Source: Streptosporangiaceae bacterium (GTDB lineage: Bacteria; Actinomycetota; Actinomycetes; Streptosporangiales; Streptosporangiaceae). From it: a stretch of DNA of 23,566 bases. The translations under genes were made by a program, and so were the position numbers. Of the stretch, positions 6,404 to 14,312 are shown piece by piece (positions within the stretch are counted from its first letter, which is position 1; each line of letters begins with the position of its first letter). The stretch spans positions 1 through 23,566 of the forward strand of contig JAICWX010000119.1 in the NCBI GenBank assembly GCA_025934635.1. Reading direction: 5' to 3'. A model generated the notes under the pieces. The model was given only the letters and a program-made list of their open reading frames with translations, did not search any database and had not been told where the DNA came from.

Positions 6404-7348
6404 CTACGCCCCCGCCACCCGCTTTCGCCGTCCGGCCCGGCCCGCCCCGTAGGCCGCCGCCGACCCGAAGATGAGCACCAGCAGCCCGTAGATCCCCAGC
6501 GGCGCGGCCGCCGCCGCCCCGAACGCGCTGGCGGCGATGCCCGCCGCCACCGCGAAGTCCCGCATCCCCGTCGTCAGCACGATGGCGGTCCGCCGTTCCG
6601 GCGCCGCCCCGCGCGCCAGCAAACCGCCCAGGCCCGCCGCCCCGGCCAGGTAGACAACCAGGGCGAGCACGATGCCGGCCTCGCTCGCCCGCACCTGGAT
6701 CTGGCTGGCCACCTGCCACAGCAGCACCAGCAGGCTGACCGTGCCGACCACCCGGGCCAGCGGCTGCTCCCGTCCGTGAAAAGGGTCGGCCGAGCGCAGC
6801 GCCGACCCCGCCGCCAGCGGCAGCGCCACCACCAGGGCCAGCGTGACCAGCAGGGACAGCTGCGAGGCGGACGAATGCGCCCCGGCCAGGCTGAGAATGG
6901 GCCCGGCCAGCAGCACGGTCGCCGCCGTGGACGCGGCCAGCAGGCCCGCCGCCAGCACCGCGTCCCCGCCCGCCAGGCCGGTCAGCGCGACCGAGGCGAC
7001 CTCGGCCGGCGCCACCCCCGCCGCCAGGATGCCGCCCCGCGCGGCGGCGCCGGTGGTCAGGTGGCTGGCCAGCCAGGCGAGGGCGGGCAGCCCGACGGTG
7101 GCGGCCGGGAGCACCACCGCCAGCCGCCGCCCGGCCGTCCGGACCGCGCCCATCTCGGCGAACGTCATCGCGGTGCCGGTGCAGAACACCAGGATCGCCA
7201 GCGCGATCAAGATGCCGTCGGCCGCCTCGGCCCGCCGTCCCGGCGCGGGGAAGCCGATGCCGATCGCCGCCGTGACCAGCACCAGCGGCAGCAGGAACTT
7301 CTCGAGTGCGTCCGCCAGCCGCGCGAGCCGCGGCTCCGGTGAGCTCAG
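6404..7348 (-). CDS. BASS (bile acid:sodium symporter)-family membrane transporter
   Basis: The protein is about 314 aa and very hydrophobic, with around nine or ten membrane segments. The pattern fits the SBF/BASS family: VAPAEVASVALTGLAGGD followed by AAGLLAASTAATVLLAG matches the first crossover-helix region of these carriers, and RTAIVLTTGMRDFAVAAGIA matches the second. Members transport organic anions, including keto acids, often with sodium. The only start that keeps the first membrane helix is a CTG at 7348, which overlaps the TGA stop of the preceding glutamate-synthase-like gene (CTGA); the next in-frame GTG falls within the first helix. This suggests translational coupling and a rare start codon. 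The gene closes the four-gene minus-strand operon and converges with gntR 26 bp away. The substrate is not predictable from sequence alone. Confidence 0.7.
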   Translation of the reverse strand: MSSPEPRLARLADALEKFLLPLVLVTAAIGIGFPAPGRRAEAADGILIALAILVFCTGTAMTFAEMGAVRTAGRRLAVVLPAATVGLPALAWLASHLTTGAAARGGILAAGVAPAEVASVALTGLAGGDAVLAAGLLAASTAATVLLAGPILSLAGAHSSASQLSLLVTLALVVALPLAAGSALRSADPFHGREQPLARVVGTVSLLVLLWQVASQIQVRASEAGIVLALVVYLAGAAGLGGLLARGAAPERRTAIVLTTGMRDFAVAAGIAASAFGAAAAAPLGIYGLLVLIFGSAAAYGAGRAGRRKRVAGA

Positions 7349-8682
7349 TAGGGCCCGCCCGGGATCCAGTTGGTGCCGGCCAGCGGCACCCGGGCCATCG
7401 CGGCCGCCTCGACCGTCAGCGCGACCAGGTCGTCGGGCTCCAGGTGGTGCACGTCGGACTTGCCGCAGGCCCGCGCCAGCGAGGTCAGCTCCATGGTCAG
7501 CGCCTTGAGGTAGTTGGTCACCCAGCGGGCCCCGGTCTCCGGGTCGAGCCGCTCGCTCAGCCCCGGGTCCTGGGTGGTCACCCCCACCGGGCACATCCCG
7601 GTGTGGCAGTGGTGACAGCGGCCGGGCACGGTCCCCAGCGCAGCATAGTCCGCGGTCGCGTCCGCGTCCGCCGCACCGTGCCGGTAGGTGGGCTTGTTGC
7701 AGCCCAGCGCGATCAGCGCGCCCACCCCGATCGAGACCGCGTCCGCGCCCAGCGCCAGCGCCTTGGCCACGTCGGCGCCGGACCGGATGCCGCCCGAGAC
7801 GATCAGCTGGACCTCGTGCTGCATGCCGATGTCGCGCAGCGCCTCGGCCGCCAGCCGCACCGCGGGCATCGTCGGGATGCCCGAGTGCTCGATGAACACC
7901 GTCTGGGTGGCCCCGGTGCCGCCCTGCATCCCGTCCACCACCACGACGTCCGCGCCCGACGCCACCGCCAGCTTGACGTCGTGCTCCACCCGGGTCGCGC
8001 CGAGCTTGACGTACACCGGCTTCTCCCAGCCGGTCGCCTCGCGCAGCTCCTCGATCTTGATCCGCAGGTCGTCCGGGCCGGTCCAGTCCGGGTGCCGCGA
8101 CGCGGACCGCTGGTCGATGCCGGGCGGCAGGGTGCGCATCCCGGCCACCCGCTCGCTGACCTTCTGGCCGAGCAGCATGCCGCCGCCGCCGGGCTTGGCG
8201 CCCTGGCCGATGACGATCTCGATCGCGTCGGCGGCGCGCAGGTCCTCCAGGTTGAAGCCGTAACGGGACGGCAGGCACTGGTAGACCAGCAGCTTGGAGG
8301 CCTTGCGCTCCTCCGGCGTCATCCCGCCGTCGCCGGTGGTGGTGGAGGTGCCCGCGGCCGTCGCGGCCCGGCCCAGCGCCTCCTTGGCCTGCGCCGACAG
8401 CGCGCCGAAGCTCATCCCGGCGATCGTGATCGGGATGGCCAGCTCCAGCGGGCGGCTGGCGTACCGGGTGCCGAGCACGGTCGTGGTGTCGCACTTCTCC
8501 CGGTAGCCCTCCAGCGGGTACCGGGTCAGCGACGCGGTCAGGAAGGTCAGGTCGTCGAAGGTGGGCAGCGCCCGCTTGGCGCCCCAGCCGCGGATCTCGT
8601 ACCGGCCCTCGTCGGCCATCTGGTGAATCTGGCCGATGACCTCGGCCCCGAAGGTGTGGCTGGGCTCCGTCCAGGGGTCCAT
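7345..8682 (-). CDS. FMN-dependent glutamate synthase domain protein (MgsC/GlxD-like)
   Basis: This 445-aa protein corresponds to the FMN-binding synthase domain of glutamate synthase as a separate polypeptide. Visible elements include GMSFGALSAQAKEALGRAA, the glycine-rich VIGQGAKPGGGGMLLG, DGMQGGTGATQ and LIVSGGIRSGADVAKALALGADAVSIG of the FMN barrel. The [3Fe-4S] cysteines are in CHHCHTGMCPVG (Cys356, Cys359, Cys364). In the N-methylglutamate pathway this is the C subunit of N-methylglutamate synthase, which forms N-methylglutamate from methylamine and glutamate; the same family includes rhizobial GlxD. The ATG at 8682 shares one base with the upstream gene's stop (TGATG). It is third in the operon after the amidotransferase and GXGXG proteins. 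The enzymatic product cannot be decided from sequence alone. Confidence 0.88.
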   Translation of the reverse strand: MDPWTEPSHTFGAEVIGQIHQMADEGRYEIRGWGAKRALPTFDDLTFLTASLTRYPLEGYREKCDTTTVLGTRYASRPLELAIPITIAGMSFGALSAQAKEALGRAATAAGTSTTTGDGGMTPEERKASKLLVYQCLPSRYGFNLEDLRAADAIEIVIGQGAKPGGGGMLLGQKVSERVAGMRTLPPGIDQRSASRHPDWTGPDDLRIKIEELREATGWEKPVYVKLGATRVEHDVKLAVASGADVVVVDGMQGGTGATQTVFIEHSGIPTMPAVRLAAEALRDIGMQHEVQLIVSGGIRSGADVAKALALGADAVSIGVGALIALGCNKPTYRHGAADADATADYAALGTVPGRCHHCHTGMCPVGVTTQDPGLSERLDPETGARWVTNYLKALTMELTSLARACGKSDVHHLEPDDLVALTVEAAAMARVPLAGTNWIPGGPY

Positions 8683-9419
8683 CAGTACCTCTGATCCTTC
8701 AGCGCGTCGAAGCGGTACAGCGTCCGCGCCGAGCCGACCCGGGTCACGTCCTGCGCCCGGATGTGCCCGAAGCCCGCGGCCGCCGCCAGCTCGCGGACCC
8801 GGGCCACGTCCGCGTCGGTCAGCTCCTCGACCCGGGCGTCCGCGCCCAGCGAGCGGATCTTGCCGGCCACGTAGATGACCGCCTCGTAGAGCGAGTCGCC
8901 CAGCGAGCCGCCGGCGTCGCCGCCGATGAGCATGGTGCCTGCCTGGGCCATGAACCCGCTCATGTGCCCGACGTCGCCGGCCACCGCGACCGTACCGCCC
9001 TTGAGCGAGATCCCGGCCCGGGACGACGCGTCGCCCTCGATGACGATCAGCCCGCCGTGCGCCGACGAGCCGGCCGATTCCGACGCGTTGCCGCGGACCC
9101 GCAGCGTGCCCGACATCAGGTTCTCCCCGGCCGACCAGCCGGTGAAGCCCTCGACGGTGATGTCCGGGCCGTCGCCAAGCCCGCCGGTGAAGTAGCCGGC
9201 GTTGCCGCCGATGGTGATGTCCAGCCGGGTCGACAGGCCGACGGCCAGGTTGTGCTGGCCGCGGGCCTCGGTCAGCCGCACCGCGGTCCCGTCCGGCAGC
9301 TGCCGCAGCGCCGCGTTGATCGCCCGGACCGACAGCTCGGCGCAGCTCAGCTCGACGGCGGCCTGCTTGACGCTGCTCTGGTCGGCGCTGTTCTGGTCGA
9401 CGGCGGTTACGCCGTCCAT
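8682..9419 (-). CDS. GXGXG-domain protein (MgsB/GlxC-like, glutamate synthase beta-helix domain)
   Basis: This 245-aa protein matches the C-terminal beta-helix (GXGXG) domain of glutamate synthase, made as a separate subunit. The repeats are clear: ITIGGNAGYFTGGLGDGPDI, ITVEGFTGWSAGENLMSG, LRVRGNASESAGSSAHGG, IVIEGDASSRAGISLKGG, VAVAGDVGHMSGFMAQAG and LIGGDAGGSLGDSLYEA. The first ~25 residues are a Gln/Ser/Asp-rich lead not needed for the fold (QNSADQSSVKQAAVELS). The ATG at 9419 lies inside the end of the amidotransferase gene (13-bp overlap), and its stop is fused to the next ATG, so the three subunits are tightly coupled. In complexes of this type it bridges the glutaminase and FMN subunits. 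Confidence 0.88.
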   Translation of the reverse strand: MDGVTAVDQNSADQSSVKQAAVELSCAELSVRAINAALRQLPDGTAVRLTEARGQHNLAVGLSTRLDITIGGNAGYFTGGLGDGPDITVEGFTGWSAGENLMSGTLRVRGNASESAGSSAHGGLIVIEGDASSRAGISLKGGTVAVAGDVGHMSGFMAQAGTMLIGGDAGGSLGDSLYEAVIYVAGKIRSLGADARVEELTDADVARVRELAAAAGFGHIRAQDVTRVGSARTLYRFDALKDQRY

Positions 9420-10312
9420 GTGTAGAGCTCCTCCGGGGCGGGCTCGAAGACCTCGGCCTGCTCGATGCCGGGCAGGTCGGCCAGGGCCACGTACTCCGAG
9501 CCGACCGCGACATAGTCGGCGGTCTGCGCGATGACCATCGGCTTGCAGGCGAACGAGTCCCGCACCACGGCCAGCGAGTCGCGGGTCGCGACCAGCAGCG
9601 TGTAGAACCCGTCGAAGACCTTCATCATCCGGCGCAGCGCCTCGGCCAGGTCGGCCCCGGCCGCCAGTTCCCGCGCGATGTAGCGGGCGGCGACCTCGGA
9701 GTCGTTGTCGGTGTCGAACCGCACCCCGGCGTCGGTCAGGTCGCGCCGGATGCCGGCGTAGTTCGAGAACGACCCGTTGTGCACCAGGGCCAGGTCGGGG
9801 GCGACCGCGAACGGGTGCGAGTGCTCGGTGGTGACGGCCGACTCGGTCGCCATCCGGGTATGCCCGACGCCCTGGTAACCCGCCATCCGGTCCACGCCGT
9901 AGCGGGCGCAGACGTCCGGGGCGGGCCCGGTGCCCTTGTACACCTCGATCGCGCTGCCGAACCCGAACACCCCGACCTGCGCGTCGATCCCCGCCAGCCG
10001 GTCCCGGAACTGCTCCGGGGCCAGCTCGGTGACCAGGATCGCGTCCCGGCCGCGGCGGCGTACCTCCGGCGGCCCCGTATCGCCCGCCTCATCGAGCGCA
10101 CGGGCCAGGCCGTCCCAGTCGTAGCCGTCCCGGGGGGCGCGCAGCGAGTACTTGGTCCTGGTAGCGCCGGGCGGCGCCGCGTCACCGTAGATGGCCACCC
10201 CGGTGGAGTCGGGGCCGCGCCCGGCCAGCATGCCCAGCATCGGCACCAGCAGCTCGCCGAGCCGGGGGCGCAGTCCGGGGTTGGTGATCTGGAGGCCAGC
10301 GATCCCGCACAT
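9407..10312 (-). CDS. Class II glutamine amidotransferase subunit (MgsA/GlxB-like)
   Basis: This 301-aa N-terminal-nucleophile amidotransferase begins MCGIAGL, with Cys2 as the catalytic nucleophile. Typical motifs follow: GRGPDSTGVAIYG, GVGHTRMATESAVTTEHSHPF, ALVHNGSFSNYAGIRRDL, FDTDNDSEVAARYI, and SFACKPMVIAQTADYVAVGSEYVAL. It would deliver ammonia, or handle an amine, for the FMN synthase subunit encoded downstream. The ATG at 10312 is preceded by AGGAGG nine bases upstream. It is the first gene of the minus-strand operon and diverges from the glutamine synthetase-like gene across about 207 bp. The protein is smaller than the amidotransferase domain of full-length GltB, as expected for the stand-alone form. 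Confidence 0.9.
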   Translation of the reverse strand: MCGIAGLQITNPGLRPRLGELLVPMLGMLAGRGPDSTGVAIYGDAAPPGATRTKYSLRAPRDGYDWDGLARALDEAGDTGPPEVRRRGRDAILVTELAPEQFRDRLAGIDAQVGVFGFGSAIEVYKGTGPAPDVCARYGVDRMAGYQGVGHTRMATESAVTTEHSHPFAVAPDLALVHNGSFSNYAGIRRDLTDAGVRFDTDNDSEVAARYIARELAAGADLAEALRRMMKVFDGFYTLLVATRDSLAVVRDSFACKPMVIAQTADYVAVGSEYVALADLPGIEQAEVFEPAPEELYTWTA

Positions 10313-10519
10313 AATCCCGAACCTCCTGGCTAGGGCCGCCGCTATGGCACGAGGCTAACACGGAGGCGATTCGCCGATCCACCGTGGTGAAACTTCGTTT
10401 CTTGAATATCAACCGCTTACCGACGTATTCCGCCATGGACATTGATCACAATCCCGTGCTACACAAGGTTTACCTAGAGTGGACGGCCCTCGGGTGTCCC
10501 CGGCAGGTGAAGGAGCCGC
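10313..10519. promoter_or_regulatory. Divergent promoter region with GAAAC-ttc-GTTTC inverted repeat
   Basis: This 207-bp interval separates the synthase operon (minus strand) from the type III glutamine synthetase gene (plus strand) and must hold both promoters. Its middle is distinctly AT-richer than the genes. A 13-bp inverted repeat GAAAC-ttc-GTTTC lies at 10389-10401 and is the best operator candidate, perhaps for the XRE-cupin regulator encoded at 14313. I could not assign -35/-10 boxes confidently. Confidence 0.5.
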
Positions 10520-11887
10520 ATGAACGGCATAGAAGCTGCTGAGGCCGACCTGCGGGCACGGGCGGAATCCGACGGCGTCGAGTTCTTCTTCGCCATGTTC
10601 GTCGACATGCACGGCAAGCCCTGCGCCAAGATGATCCCGGTCCAGGCGCTGAGCGTGCTGACCGGCGGCGGGGCCGGCTTCGCGGGGTTCGCGGCCGGGC
10701 CGATGGGGCAGACCCCGGCCGACCCGGACATGATCGCCGTGCCCGACCTGGACTCCTACACCCTCGCGCCCTGGCAGCCGGGCCTGGCCGTGGTGCAGTG
10801 CGACATCCACGTCGAGGGGGAGCCGTGGCCGTACACGCCGCGGCTGATCCTCAAGGGCGTGCTCGAGCGGGCCCGGGCCCGCGGCCTGGTCTACAACGTG
10901 GGCTGCGAGGCCGAGTACTTCCTGGTCCGGCGGACCGAGGACGGCGGCATCGAGGTGGCCGACCCGCTCGACCGCTCCGGCGCGCCGTGCTACGACGCCA
11001 AGGGCCTGACCCGCATGTACGAGCACCTGACCACGGTGTCGAAGTACATGAATCAGCTCGGCTGGTCCAACTACGCCAACGACCACGAGGACGCGAACGG
11101 CCAGTTCGAGCAGAACTTCGCCTACTCCGACGCGCTGACCAGCGCGGACCGGCTCATCTTCTACCGGTACATGGTGCACACGCTGGCGCACCAGGCCGGC
11201 ATGGCGGCCACGTTCATGCCCAAGCCGTTCGCCGACCTGACCGGGAACGGCCTGCACATGCACTCCAGCCTGTGGGACGCGCAGACCGGCGCCGAGCTGT
11301 TCGCCGACCCGGACGACCCGCGCGGCCTGGGCCTGTCGCCGATGGGCTACTCCTATGCGGCCGGGCTGATCGACCACGCCCAGGCGCTGGCCGCGATCAC
11401 CTGCCCGACGGTGAACTCCTACAAGCGGTTCGGCGTGGGCGCCCCGAACTCCGGCGCGACCTGGGCGCCGGCCTACGCCACCTACGGCGGCAACAACCGC
11501 ACCCAGATGCTGCGCATCCCCGAGGGCGGCCGGATCGAGAACCGCGGCTGCGACGGCGCCGCCAACCCCTACCTGGCCATGGCCGCGCAGCTGGCCGCGG
11601 GCCTGGACGGCATCGACCGGGAGCTGGATCCGGGCGAGCCCAACCGCGACAACCTGCACGCGCTCCCGGCCGGGGAAGTGGCCAAGCGCGGCATCACATC
11701 CCTGCCGCCGACCCTGCTGCACGCCGCCGACGCCCTCGTCGCCGACGAGGTGCTGCGGGAAGCCCTGGGCAAGACGCCCGGCGGGGACTACGTGGACTAC
11801 TACGCCAAGGTCAAGCGCGAGGAATTCCAGGCTTGGCACTCCGTGGTCAGTGACTGGGAGACCAGCCGCTACCTGACTTTGTTCTAG
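10520..11887 (+). CDS. Type III glutamine synthetase / gamma-glutamylmethylamide synthetase-like ligase
   Basis: This 455-aa ATP-dependent glutamate-amine ligase belongs to the glutamine synthetase superfamily, in the ~440-aa GlnT/GmaS group. Evidence: MFVDMHGKPCAKM in the beta-grasp domain, GCEAEYFLVR (metal-binding glutamate), ANDHEDANGQFEQNF, GNGLHMHSSLWD (HMHxS ATP-site signature), and GGNNRTQMLRIPEGGRIENRGCDGAANPYLAMAA with the catalytic arginine region. GmaS joins methylamine to glutamate, while GlnT-type enzymes use ammonia; both share this architecture. The ATG at 10520 has GAAGGAG five bases upstream. Divergence from the MgsABC-like operon and the downstream permease favour an alkylamine or amino-compound pathway over housekeeping nitrogen assimilation, but the substrate remains inferred. 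Confidence 0.88.
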   Translation: MNGIEAAEADLRARAESDGVEFFFAMFVDMHGKPCAKMIPVQALSVLTGGGAGFAGFAAGPMGQTPADPDMIAVPDLDSYTLAPWQPGLAVVQCDIHVEGEPWPYTPRLILKGVLERARARGLVYNVGCEAEYFLVRRTEDGGIEVADPLDRSGAPCYDAKGLTRMYEHLTTVSKYMNQLGWSNYANDHEDANGQFEQNFAYSDALTSADRLIFYRYMVHTLAHQAGMAATFMPKPFADLTGNGLHMHSSLWDAQTGAELFADPDDPRGLGLSPMGYSYAAGLIDHAQALAAITCPTVNSYKRFGVGAPNSGATWAPAYATYGGNNRTQMLRIPEGGRIENRGCDGAANPYLAMAAQLAAGLDGIDRELDPGEPNRDNLHALPAGEVAKRGITSLPPTLLHAADALVADEVLREALGKTPGGDYVDYYAKVKREEFQAWHSVVSDWETSRYLTLF

Positions 11888-11935
11888 GGCGACGGCGCAG
11901 CAGCCTCCCCCCGGCCATCACCGAAGGGCAGCGCG

Positions 11936-13462
11936 ATGGCGGCGATATTCAGCACAGGCGAACCGGTGCCGGAGAAAGGCCTGGTCAAGGGCACTAACTG
12001 GTGGGGCGCGTTCGTCATCGGCCTGGCCGGGACGATCCTGGTCACCGGCATCGCGCCCTACGTGGTGGAGGGCACCGGGGCGCTCGGCATCATCCTCATG
12101 GGCGTGATGACGATCGCGGGCTGCTTCCTGTGCCTGTGCCTGGCCGAGCTGGCCACCATCTGGCCGGACCGGACCGGCGGGATCCCGTCGTTCGCCACCG
12201 AGTCGTTCCGGCCGCTGGTCGGGGACAAGGTGGCCCGGCACATCGGCGGCACCTCGGGCTGGGCCTACTGGCTGGGCTGGTTCCCGGTCGCGCCCATCAA
12301 CGTCATCCTGACCGCGTCCTACCTGGCCGTGCTGTTCAACTTCAGCCCCGGCCACACCATCGACCCGGTCGGGACGACCTGGGGCACGCCGATCGGGCTC
12401 ACCCTGGTCGGCGTCTGCTTCCTGCTGCTGCTGGTCATCTTCGTCCCGTCCTACCTCGGGATCCGGCTCGGCGCCGCCTTCGCCACCGTGCTCGGCGTGC
12501 TGTCCATGCTGCCGATCACCGCGATGATCTTCCTGCCGTTCTTCAAGTCCGGCTCGCTGCACTGGGGCAACGTGGCCGGCTTCCACACCCCCGCGGGCGT
12601 GCACCTCAACCTCGCGTTCATCTGCGCGTGGTTCTTCCCGATCCTGTGGAACGTGATCGCGATGGAGGCCGCCGCCTGCTACGTCGGCGAGTGCCGCGGC
12701 GGCGCCCGCGACGCCAAGATCGCCCTGACCGCCGAGGGCATCTTCGGCATGTTCATCTACATCGCCACCCCGCTGGTGTTCGTGGCCGTACTCGGCCTGG
12801 CCCTGACCACCGCCGACCCGCTGACCCTGTACCTGAGCTACACCGACCACATCTTCGGTCACGCGTCCTGGGTGCGCTGGTTCATCGGCATCCCGCTGAT
12901 CCTGGCCCTGGGCCTGTCGGTGCTGAACGCCATCATGGGCTGCGGCCGGTCCCTGTACCAGGCGGCCGAGGACGGCCTGCTGCCGCGCTGGTTCGAGCAC
13001 AAGAACCGGTTCGGCGTGCCCGACCACGCGATGGGGTTCAACGTCATCTGCTCGGCCCTGCTGGTCCTGCTGGGCTCGCCGGTGCGGATCTACATCATCT
13101 CCAACGGCGGCTACCTGCTGTCCTGCACGCTCGCCATCGGCGGCTACTTCGTCTACCGGCACCTGCGCCCCGACGTCGAGCGGCCGTTCCGGCTCCCCAC
13201 CTTCGCCAAGTGGGGCGCCCTCGGCGTCTTCGTGATCTGGACGTTCATCTACTTCTACGGCGGCTGGAACTCACCCAACGTCGTGGTCGGCCCCGGCCAG
13301 GGCCCCTGGCTCTACCTGCTCGGCCTGCTCATCGTGGCCCTCTACGCCCCGCTGTACTGGTGGCGCGCCCGCCAGGACCGCCTGCTCGCCGCGACCACCC
13401 TGGTCCCGGCCATGGCCGGCGGCACCGACGGCGCCGGTCCCGAACCCCCGGTAACCGGGTAG
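11936..13462 (+). CDS. APC-superfamily amino acid/amine permease
   Basis: This 508-aa integral membrane protein has about twelve hydrophobic helices and the start of an APC permease: NWWGAFVIGLAGTILVTGIAPYVVEGTGALGI in blocks, with a conserved PYVVEGTG-type loop in the first unwound helix, then LCLAELATIWPDRTGGIPSF. Later segments include FPILWNVIAMEAAACYVGECRGGARDAKIAL, ALGLSVLNAIMGCGRSLYQAAEDGLLPRWF and a C-terminal YAPLYWWRARQDR. It probably imports an amino acid or amine that feeds the adjacent synthetase. The ATG at 11936 has GAAGGG seven bases upstream, and the gene starts 48 bp after the synthetase stop, so one transcript is likely. A Gly/Pro-rich cytoplasmic tail ends the protein. Confidence 0.88.
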   Translation: MAAIFSTGEPVPEKGLVKGTNWWGAFVIGLAGTILVTGIAPYVVEGTGALGIILMGVMTIAGCFLCLCLAELATIWPDRTGGIPSFATESFRPLVGDKVARHIGGTSGWAYWLGWFPVAPINVILTASYLAVLFNFSPGHTIDPVGTTWGTPIGLTLVGVCFLLLLVIFVPSYLGIRLGAAFATVLGVLSMLPITAMIFLPFFKSGSLHWGNVAGFHTPAGVHLNLAFICAWFFPILWNVIAMEAAACYVGECRGGARDAKIALTAEGIFGMFIYIATPLVFVAVLGLALTTADPLTLYLSYTDHIFGHASWVRWFIGIPLILALGLSVLNAIMGCGRSLYQAAEDGLLPRWFEHKNRFGVPDHAMGFNVICSALLVLLGSPVRIYIISNGGYLLSCTLAIGGYFVYRHLRPDVERPFRLPTFAKWGALGVFVIWTFIYFYGGWNSPNVVVGPGQGPWLYLLGLLIVALYAPLYWWRARQDRLLAATTLVPAMAGGTDGAGPEPPVTG

Positions 13463-13468
13463 GCGGCG

Positions 13469-14026
13469 GTGCCATCAGGATCGCCGGGGTCGGCGGCTCC
13501 GCGGTCCGCCGGGCTGGTGTCTTCGAGGCCCGGGCTGGCGGGCTACCTGGAGCGCCGCCGCTGGGACACGCAGCCGCGCGAGCCGGCCGCCGTCCTGCTG
13601 GCCTCGTCCGGCGCCCCGATCAGCCGGGCGGCCGCGCGGCGGGCCCGCGACCTCGCCGCCGGGCAGCCAATCGCGGTCGTCTCGATCCTGCGGGTCTACG
13701 GCTCCACGTTCGGCCTGCCCAACCCGGGCCTGCTGCCGACCCGCCGGGAGCGGGACGAGCAGATCGGCATCGTGGACCGGGCCATCAGGGACCTGGAACG
13801 GATGGGCTGCACGGCCGACGGCCAGGTCACCGCCACCCGCAGCGCGGGCCGCACCATCGCCAAGGCGGCCCGGGCCCGCGGCGTCAGCTACGTCGTCATG
13901 GACGCGGTCACCGCGACCGGGATCCGCCGGATCATGGAAGGCGAACTCACCGCCGTCGTCCGCCGCCGGCTGCGCGGCGCCGCCGAACTCGACGTGGTGC
14001 CCGCTCCCGCCGCCCAGGGACACTAG
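13469..14026 (+). CDS. Universal stress protein (UspA)-like protein
   Basis: This 185-aa protein follows the permease by only six bases from a GTG start. After a ~35-residue variable lead it shows a Usp-like alternating pattern: PAAVLLASSGAPISRAAARRARDLAAG, then QPIAVVSILRVYGSTFG, a helix DRAIRDLERMG, VTATRSAGRTIAKAARARGVSYVVMDAV and a final strand AELDVVPAP. The usual ATP-loop motif G-x2-G-x9-G-S/T is not recognisable (MEGELTAVVRRRLRG occupies the position), so nucleotide binding is doubtful. Usp-like proteins are often encoded next to APC permeases and may regulate them. The 3' end (GGACACTAGT) is echoed twice beyond the C-rich tract downstream. Confidence 0.6.
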   Translation: MPSGSPGSAAPRSAGLVSSRPGLAGYLERRRWDTQPREPAAVLLASSGAPISRAAARRARDLAAGQPIAVVSILRVYGSTFGLPNPGLLPTRRERDEQIGIVDRAIRDLERMGCTADGQVTATRSAGRTIAKAARARGVSYVVMDAVTATGIRRIMEGELTAVVRRRLRGAAELDVVPAPAAQGH

Positions 14027-14190
14027 TACCGCCCCGCCCCGCCCCGCCCCGCCCCGCCGCCCCGCCCCGCCGCCCCGCCTCCGCCGCCCCGCCGCCCCGC
14101 CTCCGCCGCCCCGCCTCCGCCGCCCCGCCGTCCCGCCGCTCCGCCGCCCACGGACGCTAGTCCCCGCCCCCCTCTTCCCGACGGACACTA
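14018..14190 (+). repeat. Three copies of GGACACTA around the C-rich tract
   Basis: GGACACTAGT at 14018-14027 (containing the Usp stop codon), GGACGCTAGT at 14152-14161 and GGACACTA at 14183-14190 are each preceded by C-rich sequence (CCCAG, CCCAC, CCCGAC), and the first two are followed by more C-rich sequence. This looks like duplication of the Usp gene's 3' end with expansion of the tract between copies. Confidence 0.55.
14029..14149. repeat. CCGCCCC/CCTCCGCCG low-complexity tract (G-rich on the minus strand)
   Basis: About 120 bases consist almost only of C and G with a few T. It starts with five CCCCG units (from 14032), then CCGCCCCG and CCTCCGCCG units. The minus strand carries runs of G4 separated by single C, a sequence able to form G-quadruplexes. 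It lies directly behind the Usp stop codon. Reading frames pass through it as Pro/Ala/Arg repeats, but I see no real gene. Confidence 0.85.
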
Positions 14191-14222
14191 AGAGTTAACA
14201 ATTTTTACTTTAAAGAAACTCT
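14191..14222. promoter_or_regulatory. AT-rich promoter region with AGAGTT/AACTCT inverted repeat upstream of the XRE regulator
   Basis: A sharply AT-rich island follows the C-rich tract. It is bounded by AGAGTT (14191-14196) and its complement AACTCT (14217-14222), enclosing 20 bases including a run of T. This could be an autoregulatory operator/promoter element of the XRE-cupin gene or a hairpin ending the upstream transcript. A TACTGT at 14283-14288 is a possible -10 box. Confidence 0.4.
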
Positions 14223-14312
14223 CTCCGACCGATGACCGGCTCACCGTGGCCCCGCTGGCCTGTACTCCCGGCCGCGTGCAGATACTGTGCTAGCGGAAGG
14301 GAGCCGACGGTA

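Noticed and set aside
5640..6719. Long minus-strand frame opposite gntR
   Set aside because: Gly/Val/Ala-rich shadow of the GntR coding strand; the GntR protein has full domain structure.
12001..14160. A 719-residue plus-strand frame across the permease, Usp gene and C-rich tract
   Set aside because: It is Arg/Pro/Gly-rich, out of frame with the clear membrane protein, and arises from high-GC codon bias.
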